Below are positions 49,301-61,040 of a stretch of DNA of 64,000 nucleotides, piece by piece; within the stretch, counting starts at the first letter, position 1, and each line of letters begins with the position of its first letter. The notes beneath the pieces were generated by a model. The model saw only the letters and a list, made by a program, of their open reading frames with translations, made no database searches and was not told where the DNA came from. Origin of the DNA: Parascedosporium putredinis (lineage: Eukaryota; Ascomycota; Sordariomycetes; Microascales; Microascaceae); contig CASHTG010000001.1 of the NCBI GenBank assembly GCA_949357655.1, positions 2,666,001 to 2,730,000 of the forward strand, written 5' to 3'. The position numbers and the translations under genes are program-made.

Positions 49301-50128
49301 TGCGGCGCGATGTGACGAGAGGTTAGCGGAGGGTTCTTTCTATCTAGACAATATACTGGAATCTTGTGGATGCCCGCTTCCTAGGTCCTGCATGCGTAAA
49401 TTAATCTACGATCAAGCGAATGTGCGCTGCCGGGCACCCGTTGTGGGGAAATTGCAAGTAAATTAAATAATGGGCGATTTTGAGATCGTGGTGTGCTGCT
49501 TGATATATTGGCATATATTTGGCGGTATTGCTGCATAAAGGGCGAAGGCGGTGCCCTTAAGCATCCATATGATGGATTGGCGCCTGGTGAACTTTTGCAA
49601 ACATCCATCGATTGATATCCCGGTCGAGGTCGCTCGTTCGTAGAGGACTGCACCTGATTGATTGTGAGTAATTTTGTCCAAACGAACGCGTCGTCCAAAT
49701 ATATATCACAAATGCACTGATGTGGTGTTGCAGGCCTCAAAGGGAGACGAGACGGACCTTGATGTCGATGCTGTCAACCTCAGTGTTAAGGGGAGAGAGA
49801 TTGCTGTGGGGAGTGAAGATGATGGACGACTTCAAATCGCACGACCAACGGATACATGTAGGCCGTTATCATTCATCTCATTACAATTAGCGGATATAGT
49901 TTGAAGGGCTTACGTCAAGTTGCCTCCTTCAACCCCGCGTTATCGCGAGGAGCCCTTTCATCACCCGATTCATTGACCATCCTCCTTCCACGCCAAGAGC
50001 CCAAATTGATTAGTTGACATCTCCCGGGTCGAGAGATTACGCATGTAGACTTTTCATCGGAGCCTTCCAACCGAATGCACCCTTCTATCGTGTCAGATAC
50101 ATTGATATCTAGAGCCCTCTACTTTACT

Positions 50129-50962
50129 ATGCCCGATTCGCGGTCACACTCCGAGGCTGAAGTTCGGTCATGGGGATTCTCCAACGTCTTTACCTGGACT
50201 GATCAACCGTAAGTTGATATTATCGCTACGCCGACCCGGATTCTTGAGAGGGCGTGATGTTTCTTTTGAGACGCCGAGAAAGGCCAATCTAGTATTTGGC
50301 CTTTACCCTGATGACCCCTTCGCGCCTTGTTTCTTGTCTGCCTACTCGCGACGAGCCCGCCGGTGACGAATTGTCTCCTGCATCACTGGGTGAAGTGTTG
50401 TCGTTCCATAGGGAGCGGAAGGAGAGCGAGATACGCCGAGATTGTTCGTGCTTTGTTTACAGACTCGACACACTTCCCCGCATCCCGGGTTTCTATGTAC
50501 GCTGCAGAAGCAGAATGTCATGCCATTGTGGATGATGGGTAGGCCACCAGAGTGGACGGAGAAAGAGTTCCTCTTTTCCTTTCACTGCCCTTCCCCGTGG
50601 ACGGACAAGCGCCAGTCATGGTTTAGGATGTTGATGAATAAGGGGTCATGTTTCCCTGGGCCTGATATGTTATGGTGAACTACCAACAACATTTCTTACG
50701 CTATCAGATGAACATGACGACCGAGTCACTAATGCAGACGGGTGGTACGACTTCTAGGAACGCTCATTATAGCCCGCATTCGCACGATGGCCTGACTACC
50801 CATCTCATCCTCCAGGGCCGGCTGACCATCACCTACCCTGGGGATGAGGCCCCGGAGAGGGTTACCCACGGTGTGGGGGAGAGGGTCGACGTGGATGCTG
50901 GCCGAGTTCATGAGGTTTGGATTGGAGACCAGGGTTGTACCTATGTGATAGGGGAAAAGTAG
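50129..50962 (+). CDS. Small single-domain cupin protein, two exons
   Basis: Gene model built by hand: exon 1 50129-50208 (MPDSRSHSEAEVRSWGFSNV, then FTWTDQ) and exon 2 50758-50962, joined across a 549-nt intron (GTAAGT donor at 50209, TTCTAG acceptor, branch-like CACTAATG 21 nt before it). The codon split at the junction gives Pro, so the product reads TWTDQPNAHYSPHSHDGLTT. It is 94 residues with no frame repair. The cupin metal motif is clear: H-S-P-H-S-H-like ligands, LILQGRLTITYPGD, then VDVDAGRVHEVWIGDQGCTYVIGE. The His/His/Glu-type set plus the later His fits a small metal-binding cupin; the substrate is unknown. The intron is several times longer than the others in this window. The gene stands alone in the gene-poor tract. 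Confidence 0.72.
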
Positions 50963-53900
50963 CCGCTGCATCACTAGTCTTTTACAACGCAATACACCGA
51001 GATTCTTCATCGCACCCTCCGGATGGCGAGTGGGTTTGGGTGGGCTTTTATCCATTATCGCCAAAGGCTTCGTTTGCGCTGGAAACTATGGGCCTGTCCC
51101 AAGGTGTAGCAGAAGGACGATATGCCGGATATGAAGGTGGTATAAGCTAACATGACGGAAATGCGATACCCATCAGAACAATGGAGATGCTGGTTTGAAG
51201 GAGGTCAGAGACAAGGGAGGGAAGCGCGAGTCACTCGAGGATATTCATCCATCGTCGTTCTCCTGGAGGAAAATAGGGAGACGCTGGCATGGGACGCTAG
51301 GTTGGATACACCCTCGACGGACCCTGACCAAGACATGTCGAGATAGATATGGACAGGGTGGGCGACTTAAGCATGTGGGGAAAATGTGGATAGGTCTTCT
51401 CAGGATAACAGAAAGTCGGGATAATGGACAGATGGTATCGGGGTCTACAATCATGTCTGACGAGGTCGACATCGATGCTACTCTGCTCTTGATTGCCCCG
51501 CTCGGGTAGACCCTGCTTTGGCCTCCTCATCACAGACGCACGTCGGCCTCAAGAAGTGGGGTTGCCGCGAATGGCCTTACTATAGTACGTCTGGACGGAC
51601 AAGCTGACACAAGCTTTAGAGAATATGCAGGGACCGATGCCAGAGTCTCTTCTTGGAACCCGAGTTGAAGAGGCATAGAAGCATTCTCCTATTTCGGGTT
51701 TGATGAGCTACCTTGGCCCGAGACAACACTAGAGACCCGAGTCAGATCGAACCTTTAGGCAGCGAGGGTCGGTGACTTGACGTCTTCTAGATATGCTGGG
51801 TGCTTTGATGGATCAAATGTGACTGGTTGTGGGTGTGTGCTTGCGCTGATGGTCCTGGACTCTTTACTCCCGACGAGTATTGGACTTGAACTCATCATCT
51901 TGACTTCAAGAAGGACCTCCGGATCGACCCAAGCAAAGGTGGCGGGATAGGATCAAACTCCTACCCGCACAAGGAAGACAAACACGCGAGTCAATGGCAG
52001 TTACTACCAGGCGTGGGGCATGGTGAACTGGCTACCTACCTTGCTTGGGTGGGGACCTTGCCCTGGGACGGATGTTGGATGTTTGTGGAGTTAGAGTTGT
52101 GCCACTTAGAAAGCGGCGCCGGCCGGGTGGTTTGGCTCTCCATCTTACACATCCGACCATTCATTGATTCGAGTTCCTTTCCTTTCTTTTCTTTTACGGG
52201 ATAGATATTATTGCATGTAGTGCAAGAGGCAACCCGACCCCCACCTCGCTCTCACCGAGCGATCCTAACGCATGCGTAACCCCGTTTTTCGGCGTATTAG
52301 TTTAGTGCCAAGACTCCAAAGTGATGCCGAAGGGCGGCTGGGGTTCGCGGGATTGGCTTCAGTCTGGGTCGTAACTCGTGCCCTCGGCCGCGGCGGAAGG
52401 CGGAAGCGGGACCTTCATGGTAATAATCGAGCACTGTAGACAATTTCGAGGTCGGGGGTCACGCAACCCTCAAATCCATGCCTCTACGTTTCCCAGGGCC
52501 CGTACGACAGCGCGCACATTCATTGCCCGTGAATTTATATGGAGGGCGATTGCGCCATCGCTTCAGGATGAGGGTGAACGAATAAGCATGTGGTCTCAGT
52601 CCTTTCGCCGCCAATCGGCAGGCTTGAGGTGGCTGCCGAAACCTTGCAGAGGATTCGGGCAACCGCCCACTAACCCTTGCCTTTAATTTTCACGTAGCGT
52701 AGCCTTTCTCGTCCCCCACGGCAGCGGTAACCTTAACAGGACGAGGGTTACCTTGAGCCAGGAAGCCTTGCGGAGAGTATTGTCCGAAACTAGATGGGCT
52801 TGGTGAAGGTGCATGGGGTGCTCAAGCTAACTAGCCCAAGGGATGACATCGGGACTGTTGTCAGAAAAATGGCCAAAGGCAATGGATCAATTGGATTCAT
52901 TGCCTTGAACCACTCCAGTCTCTCGAGGGCTCTACTTTAGGTGGGCTAGGCGTAAAGGGGTTCATTTGATCATGTTGACCTCAAGTGCTAGCTTACAAGC
53001 ATCATTGATCCCCGGCTAGGGTGATGGGGGCCTTGGTATGTGGAACCAGCGATGTTGGACCTCAAAACTTTGTTCGGCCTTGAGCCCCTACCTCTGCGGA
53101 TAGGCAGTGAGGTGAATGCAGATGGGAAGGTACAAGGGAAGCATTGGAAGAGAATTTCCAAGGGAGTGCATGCACGTCTAGTTCGCGCCTGCCTGTAGAC
53201 AGCTGCTGAGGCGGGACGGCCTCACCGATGCAGGTGCTTGCCGGGGAGACGCTGAAAAGAGAGAGACGCCCGTGGGAAAATGCATTCAGAGCTGGGAAGA
53301 AACCCGCCCCCTCCCTCTCACTTTCCCTCGAGATACAAAGTTGTAAAATAAAAATGAGTCCGGGCTTACTTCTCACTGTTCGCTCGCTGCTCACTGCTCG
53401 CGGAAGGGGCGATGACGACATCGGGGATTTCAAGCCCCCGCCTTTGATGCAACATACGGACGCCGCACCCGCTCTCGCACTGGAGCCAATGAGAGACCCC
53501 GGCCACGGTTCGGGGCCGGAGGTTTCACCTCTCATAAAATCTAAATTTTAGAGTCGCAGGCTTGGCAGCGTGTTTTTGGCAAGGGAATCTCGCTATCTCG
53601 GAGTTGGCCAACCTGGAAGTTGTGTTGTGATGTTGCCCGAGAGAGGTAAGGGAACAACCAGGTTTTCGTGCGTACCGGCGCAATCCTTTTCTGTTCTTTT
53701 TCGCTCTCGTTCCCCTTTCTTGCCTCAGTGTCACCTAATGGTTCCCTTCTTTAATCTGAATTTTCTTTTCCCTTGCCTCGTCCTCACCCCCGCGCCACTC
53801 GCCATCCCACTTTTGCTCCATCGAATGCGCCATTCTCCTGCGCCAAGACCGATCGGCGTGGGGAATAGAAGTGGCCCTCGAATGAATTTTCCCAAGCTAG

Positions 53901-54868
53901 TCGACGAAAAGTACCCAGTAGCTGGGCTTTTTCTGCAATTCTTCCCTTTTGTTCTTGTTAAGATTTGAGGGTTACTCGGCTTCGCCCTGGCCAAGAAAGT
54001 TGCCAAGATACTTCGAGAGTACAAACCGAGTTCTCTGTTGTTTGCTTGCTCTTCACTGGCTTGTTGCTACCTTGCCAACATCGGCCCCTTCCAACCTTGA
54101 AGAAGGGCATCTATAGACACTTTAGCGGTCCTTGATACGTAAAACACTAGAAAGATTGGTGGTGGGGGATAACCTAGAGCATTTTACGTTATGGGGAGCT
54201 CAAGTCATCGACAAGTACCTTCCCTCTGCCCTCAAGCAACGGAGCTAGGCAAGGAACCGGCGGCGTTCCTTGAGATCCCCGGCTCGGGGCTAGGCGGGTG
54301 CCTCCCTCTTTTTTTCTTTCTTTTTTTTTTTTTTTTTTTTTTCTTTGACTAGGCCCTGGTTTTCATAGGATCGAGATGGAAATCTCATGGATAAACCAAA
54401 TTTTCGCCCCCAGCTCTGCGTTCTTATAGTTGGACTTGCCCTCTCCCTTAAAAGGTCGTGCTTGGCGCCCAGTGTCTGTCCCTTCTTCTACGTTGCTACT
54501 GCCACATAAAACCGGCTCTCTCAACTCTGCAACTGATCTATTGCTCCATTGGGTGTATTATATAGCTGGAGTCTTTTGAACAGAATCCTCATCAGCTTCA
54601 TATCATCCTCTTACTCTCTTCAGCCCGGATGTAATCGGAGAAACCCCTTGCTGAAATCTATACTGAGCTACCTCCTCTACCAACCCACCCCCGAATCTGC
54701 CCTCTTCTACTTCATTCACCTTTTCCTCTTCACTTCTTATTCCCCCTCCTTCTCAACAGGAAAGAGGTGAATTCAACTTGTTAAACTCCAGCCGGCCACG
54801 GCTGGGTATCTGCCCATCTACAAGGACCGCCCTTTTCTTCCACGGGCATCCTTCCCACGGTTCTCGAC
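50963..54868. other. Gene-poor region upstream of the SLC6 transporter
   Basis: No recognisable gene. Includes CT-rich and T-rich tracts toward its right end, which are probably the promoter and leader of the SLC6 gene, and a long poly-T. Confidence 0.5.
54308..54343. repeat. Poly-T tract
   Basis: About 35 nt of T with a few C interruptions, roughly 530 nt before the SLC6 start codon. Length is uncertain given the homopolymer errors elsewhere. Confidence 0.8.
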
Positions 54869-56956
54869 ATGGCCGTGAAGAACGTGCTCCGAAAGGTTGT
54901 CGGCTGGATCGCGCCTGCCCCGAGCAAATCTGAAGATGGCAGGGACCAATGGCCGTCCCGCGCTGCCTTCCTGCTCGCATCCATGGGTGGCTGTGCGGGT
55001 ATGGGAAATCTCCTTCGATATCCTTCCCAAGTGTACAACAACCACGGTCTTCAGTGGTATATACCTTACCTTATGTGCGTCTTCTTGATCGCCATCCCAG
55101 TTCTGGTACTGGAAATCGCCATTGGTCAGGCCTACCGTGGCGGATCCGTCGTTGCATTCAACAGCATGAACCGTCGTCTCAAGGGCGTCGGCCTCAGTCT
55201 CTTGTACGTCGGCTTCGTCGTCGGCCCCTACTTTGTTGTCATTCTCTCCTGGATCATGAACTACTTTCGAAACTCGTTCATTAGCCCTCTTCCATGGACT
55301 GGACGTGGAGAGGAGTTCTACAATCAGGACGTTGTCGCCAACATCGAGCCCATTCCCGGTAGCCTGACGGAAGACGGGTCCAGAGTCCTCAGTTACACCA
55401 AGTACCCCGGCGTTGCCTTGGTTGGCGAAACTGTTGGCTGGACCGCCTTCACCTGGTTCCTCGTCTGGTTGTGCATCTTTCGAGGTGTCGGTTTGACCGG
55501 CCGTGTTGTCTACTTCACCATGGGCCTCCCCATCGTCATGACTTTTGTCCTCATTGGACGTGCCGTGTCTCTTGAAAATGCCGGTGCCGGCATAAAACTC
55601 TACTTTGCGCAGTGGAACGGCGAGAAGCTCGCCAATGGACAGATCTGGCAGACCGCCTGCGGCCAGGTTTTCTTCTCCACCGGCGTCGGGTTCGGTTATT
55701 TTACCTCTTACGCCTCCTACAACACTAAGCACTCTAATGCGGTAATGGACTCCATCCTCATCGTCACTAGCAACGTCCTCTTCGAGAACATCGCTGCCTT
55801 TGCTGTTTTTGGTGTCGTTGGTTTCCTCCGTCTTTTCCCCGAGGACGGCACGCGCCTCGGCAGCTTCACTGTGGGATTCTTGACCCTTCCCCTTGCCATC
55901 ACGGAAATGCCCGGTGCCAACTTTTGGGCCTTTGCCTTATTCTTTACCCTCATGGTTTTGGGCTACAGTTCTGCCTTTGCCATGTTGGATGCCGTCGTCA
56001 CCCTCGTCATGGACACCGGTATCAAGTGGCCGCGTGCCGTCGTTGTCACCGTCCTCACCGTCATCTCTTTCCTCCTGTCTCTCCCTTACTGCACTCAGTT
56101 TGGCTACTACCTGCTTGATGGCATTGACAGGTGGATCAACGATGTTGCACTTGTCTTCGTCGTCTTTTCCGAGTGTGTCAGCTCCACCACCGTCTACCGA
56201 TGGAAGGACGTCGTCGGCCAGGTGGGCCGCCCTGCTTTCATTGTGTACAATGCTGGTTACTTCGGCGGCATGGTTCTTGGCGTTGTTCTTGCCCACACCG
56301 TGAGCCCCCTGCTGGTGCTGGAGTCGGCTTTGGACTTTTGTCGCCGGACTCGTTATTTCCACCGTCATCGCCAAGACCCCGACGCCGAAACCCCGAATTT
56401 GTTCAAGCGCAACGTTTACCTTCGCCGAATCTATTACACTGCCTTTTACTCTGTAAGATACACCCCACCCCAACCCCAATCGAAAAGGAAAAGAAGAGGG
56501 GCAAAAAACATCCCATATCCCGTATCCGCTGCTCCAGACTAACCGTCTTTTTTTCAGGGCAACCAACTTCGCCGTGATCTCAACGTAATCGTTGGTCGCG
56601 GCAAAAACTGGAATATTCCGGCCTTCTGGAGCCCCTCCTCCGATACATCGCTGGCCCCATTCTCGCCATCGTGTTTGGCTTCTCGTATCCCGCATTTTAT
56701 AAGCTTCGATACGACCCTCTCCACATTCTTGGATTCGCCGTGGGCCATATTGCCCTCATAATCGTTGCCTTCGGCTTCATCGTCCCCGCTGGTACGATGT
56801 TCTTATCCCCCTCGTCGTGGAGAAGGCAAGATCCCATACGCTCCCGGAGTCTTGTTCGAGTCCGTGGTTTCTTCCAGCAACAGCGACGTGGATGGGATGG
56901 AAAGTGGAGATAGGGGAGAGAAGAAGGAACTGGTTCAGGATACCCCGGAGAAATAG
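54869..56956 (+). CDS. SLC6 / sodium:neurotransmitter symporter family transporter
   Basis: Multi-pass transporter of the neurotransmitter:sodium symporter (SNF/SLC6) family. TM1 carries the family hallmark GMGNLLRYPSQVYNNHG (compare the GNVWRFPY type), followed by IPVLVLEIAIGQAYRGG and about ten more hydrophobic segments, including ACGQVFFSTGVGFGYFTSYA and LGYSSAFAMLDAVVTLVMD. An intron at 56453-56557 joins TAFYS to GNQLRRDLNVI. The C-terminal tail is hydrophilic (VSSSNSDVDGMESGD) and ends at 56956. Frame breaks cluster at the end: about 56,305, 56,334, 56,392, 56,631, 56,791 and 56,826. Each is one base short in a homopolymer, and repair gives, for example, VAGLVISTVIAKTPTPK. About 660 residues after repair. 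Substrates of fungal members are mostly unknown; amino acids or related compounds are likely. Confidence 0.88.
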
Positions 56957-57985
56957 GTTTCTTCAAGTTTTGCTTTAGTTTGTTTGTCTTGGATTATCTT
57001 TTCCTTTTGACCTGATCTTCCTCTTTTTTTCCTCCTCTGTTTCATGATTGCCATGCCAGACCCGAGGCTACAGTTTCGATTACGCGGTAGCTGGAGGAGA
57101 GGCGAACATATAGCTGAGTTGGCGGTGCCTATCTTTGGCTATCGTTGGCTTCAATTGGCTACCTAGGGATTTGATATCGTGATGCACGGCCATTTCACTT
57201 CTTTCCCCCAGTCTCCAAGAACCAGGAAGGCAATGCACAGGCATAGCCTCTCACATCTGTTCGATTAATTATATCTTACCGCGTGTTGGTCCGGCCGACG
57301 TCTACTGGCTCATGTCTGTTCCTTAATGAGACCGTGCGGATACAATTGGACATTGTACAGCCTCTGTCCGTATCTTGTGACTAACAACACTATCTAGTAT
57401 CTTCTTGACTCGTTGATGCGGCGAAGGGACGACGCGAGGCTGTTTTCTTTTGTATCCGTTTTACTAATGACAGGCAGCATTGAGAGGTAAGCTCCGTATA
57501 CCCGTCTCCGCGCGGTAATTCTGGCTATCGTATTTATCTAGCGATGATCTTGCTCAACGGAGATTTGGCCGCGGGCGATTAGTGATGATGTTTTGATCAA
57601 CAGCGAGAAAACCTAACTCTATGACAGTATCCATAGATCGTCAATAGTTTTCTGACTGGCAAAGCGGCCTTCGTGAAGGGTTCTAGCTAGAGGGTATATA
57701 GATGTTGTAACCGGAGCGTACATACTACCTGAGCTTTCTGGACGGCCATGTATAAAGCACGAGGACGCTGCGCTTAGCCGAGAGTTGAGAAAAGAAGGGG
57801 GACGTAGATTCCAGGAACCAATTCAAACTATCCCTTGTGCCATCATTATTCAAAGCGCTTGCCACCGGGCGTTGACAGCAAGCTAGACTAGGCGAGAGTA
57901 CTACAATTATATCCATATGCAACGGGGAGAAGTCGAAGAAAGGAAATAGAAGCCAATACGAAACACAGCCAAGCTCCCCATTCAA
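56957..57985. other. Convergent intergenic region, SLC6 / SDR 3' ends
   Basis: Spacer between two converging genes. T-rich just after the SLC6 stop (56,960-57,045). No gene is supported. Confidence 0.5.
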
Positions 57986-58888
57986 TCACTTTTGCTGCTC
58001 TGCGAGAAGCTTTTGGCCCATGGTAGCGAGGTCGTTATTCATCAGCAGATCTTTTTGAATGCCGTTCACAACCTGATCAATCATGGTCGCAGCAATTTCC
58101 TCGACGGAAAGAGCCTTGAAGTAGCCGAGGGATAGCAGGCCCACCGCCTTCATCGCGGTCCTCGAAAAGAAGGCGCCCCTGGGGGTGATCAAACCCGGCC
58201 TGACGGTCATGGCCTCGATATCGCCGTTGCTATCACCGGCATACTTGATGACGGATCGCTCCACCTCACCCTGCGTCCTCGAGAGTTAGGTCATTGAACA
58301 TAAGGTCATGGAATGCGAGGTTATTGAAAGAGGGGTGACTTACCCTCAACTTGAGGTATTCTTCGGCAAACCAATGGCGCTGTTTCTCATCTCGCGAGAT
58401 GGAGAAGCCGCTGACGTAGACGAAGCGCAGGGGCTTTTCTGGGCCGGCCTCGTGCATAGCCTTGATGCCGGCCATAGTGTAATCGAGGCAAATGCGGCGG
58501 TGGTCGGCCGGGGTCAAATGCGACATCTTTGTGGGAGTAAGCCCGATGGTCCTACGGAGGGCGCCGGCGCGAGCGATTTGACGGCGGCGGTTAGTCTCCC
58601 CATTTCCCAATTCTCCGAAACAATCTAGAACTCTCATTTCGTGCCGGGCCAGTTCATGTACTCACCAGATGCATCCTTTGGCCCCGGCAAGCTCCTTTTG
58701 TCGGCTTCGGAATAATGATTAAAGTCCTTGAGGACGAGATTTTTCAATTTGGAAGGATCGGCTCCTTGTGGGGCGGTTATCGGCCGTCTGCTGACGGCGA
58801 CGACGGAGGTGATTTCGGGCCTTTGGAGGCTCTGGCGGATGACCTCGGTGGCGAGGAAGCCGGTGGCGCCACTGACGATGAGCTTCAT
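57986..58888 (-). CDS. Atypical SDR, NAD(P)-binding epimerase-like protein
   Basis: Rossmann-fold protein of the atypical short-chain dehydrogenase group (NAD(P)-binding, epimerase-like). The N-terminus MKLIVSGATGFLATEVI contains the GATGFLA nucleotide loop, followed by VVAVSRRPI. The middle segment IGLTPTKMSHL and RFVYVSGFSISRD, and the later IKYAGDSNGDIEAMTVRPG, are typical of this fungal family. Introns: 58665-58552 (GTGAGT...CGTAG, branch GACTAAC) and 58343-58271 (GTAAGT...ACGCAG). Joining the first two exons leaves the frame one base out; an extra G at the GTAGG acceptor repairs it, matching the deletion pattern elsewhere. The C-terminus is ATMGQKLLAEQQK. About 250 residues. The substrate cannot be deduced. 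Confidence 0.82.
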
Positions 58889-61040
58889 GCTGCGATGGCT
58901 GGATGGGGGCCTCTATTTCTCTGGGTTGCACAAGGCAGGGATTTTGCGGTAGATAGAATCGCAAAATCAAAGTCCAAGATCAGGCAAGACGGGGATGAGA
59001 CCGACCGCAATTTCCTTGGGTTGTCCTTGACGGAAGTTCGTCGGTCTGATGTTCTTATTTTATGGCAATTGACGTGAGTGGGAAAATACATGTACCCAAC
59101 GCATCATTGATCAATGCGGGAAGTTGCAAGGGGAAAGATACGTTTGGGGATTTGGTTGGTTTATAGCTTTGTGTTGGAGTCTATTCGGAGGGGAATCCTG
59201 CCATCGATCAGTTGATTTCAATTTCGATAACGTTTGTATTGGGGGATCGGACACCCAAATGTCGTTGCACGGCAGCCGTACATCTCGTGTTTGTTAAACC
59301 CCGAACAATTAACCCCGAGACAGATATTTGGGGGTCGGCAGTATGATTCTCGACATCCGCCAGAACGGGAACAATGAAATGATGTACTTGATGGCTTCTG
59401 GCAGTCGTTCCGGATACCTTTTTCCGCGGGCCCTCCATACGTACCGTACCGTACATTCGTACACGCAACCATGTGCGACATGTTGAAGCCACGCCCGCCT
59501 TCAAGTGTGACAGACCTGTCAGTTTGAGGTCAAGGACAGCCCGGCAATAGGACACGGGGTGGATCAATTGATGCAACGTGAACTAACCTTGCCCTACCTC
59601 GGTACATGTAGATGAAAGCTTTGCAACCCGCTTTTGTAGCTGTATCGTGAGGGGTACAGCATGATTGTGTTCAAGCATTATCTTGTCTCCTCGAGAGCTA
59701 GATGCGGTGCTCACACAAGACCACTTGGTCGATGAGCTGGGTTCCGCCGCCGCCCCAGTCCCCAAAATTTAGCATCGTGGGGCAATTGAGTATTGAATAG
59801 CCAAGTGGACCATTCTCCACCACCTCGTGGACCCGACATGGAGCCTATGTCTACATGCAGGGGTGGAGGTCTCTGGCAGCATTGAAGGTTTTCAAGATCC
59901 CGCCTTTATTTCGCTTTTCATACGAACCCGACGTATTCCTACCTGCCCTCGCTCAGGAGGAAATCGGATTTTCCCTTCTCTGCTCCATGGGTCTCTCTTC
60001 ATTCTCTGCTTACTCCCATCACCTGAAGCCGCCATGAAGAACGCCATCGGCCGAGAGCTGTCAGGAACAGGACCGAGCCGACCGGACGAATTTTGGGTTG
60101 GCCAGTCACGCCAGCCCTGCTGGTGTATGCTAGTGTGCTAGCGGGCCCTGGCAATGTGCTTGACGAAATTGCCAAGCTTTCCGCAGCAGTGAAGACAACG
60201 TCGGAATACGTGATTCGAGGCCTATTTTCGTTTATCCATTTCATCGGGCCAAGGATCGATTGATTCGAAACGTGCTCTTCCATTCCCATTTCTTGTGTAT
60301 GGGCCATGAGCCATACATTGTTCTCTATCGGCGGTAAGATGGATTTACGCACTATTTTGATGGCCAACGTGTGGCGCTCGCTGGCCCCATCCCAATCTTA
60401 AGTTGAGCGTTGATCAGTGGGTCAAGTGTACGGGGAATGGTCTTTTCCGTTCTTCTCAGCGCCGGGCCAACCCCCGAGGATGTTCATCATCGACAGACAT
60501 GTCGTCTGTTATTAGGGAGCTGTGGCATTTCGGTATCACCGCCGTTTCGATCTTGCAAACTCGACAGAAATAGGGACCCTGATGAACAAAAACTGTAAAA
60601 AAGGACACCGCAGGGGGACAAGGCAGGACAGATGATCGCCCAATGGCCCTCTTCTCCAACACTGCCTCAACCTTGAACCGACAACACTGCCCATTGGGAG
60701 GGAACAGGGAATGGGAATGAGCCGGCACAGGGCCATGTCTCCACTTTCCTATTTTCTCGAATGCGACGCTATATCCAGCCCTCCTCATGAGCCTGAGTGC
60801 TGTGTCTTGGCGTAAACGGGGAGGCATTTGTCCGTTTCTTACTTCTACTTGTATTCTCATATTCTTCTGCCCCCTTGCCGATCGCGATAAAGGCAGCGCA
60901 CTCCTTTTATTTCCTTTTCCCCCACCTCAGTTGCTGGTCCTCTTCTCCGTCATCTTCATCCCCTTGGCCAATTCCTCCCAACTTTGCTCCAAATTATCGA
61001 CTGCGCGACTTCGCGAAGCCCCAAATCTTTTCACCTCGAG
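58889..61040. other. Intergenic region
   Basis: No gene is supported on either strand. A short frame at 60034 (about 35 codons) is unremarkable. The right end, with CT-rich sequence at about 60,895-60,975, is probably the promoter and leader of the surface-protein gene. Confidence 0.5.

Larger units (their letters stand above)
41339..50128. other. Gene-poor tract, about 8.8 kb
   Basis: No protein family is recognisable on either strand. Open frames are short and without motifs. The tract holds several A/T homopolymers (about 43,050-43,063 and 47,722-47,752), a GGGCT array, a G-rich repeat and one tRNA-like remnant. Base composition is not strongly AT-biased, so there is no obvious sign of repeat-induced point mutation. 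It may contain regulatory DNA or decayed sequence. Confidence 0.5.
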
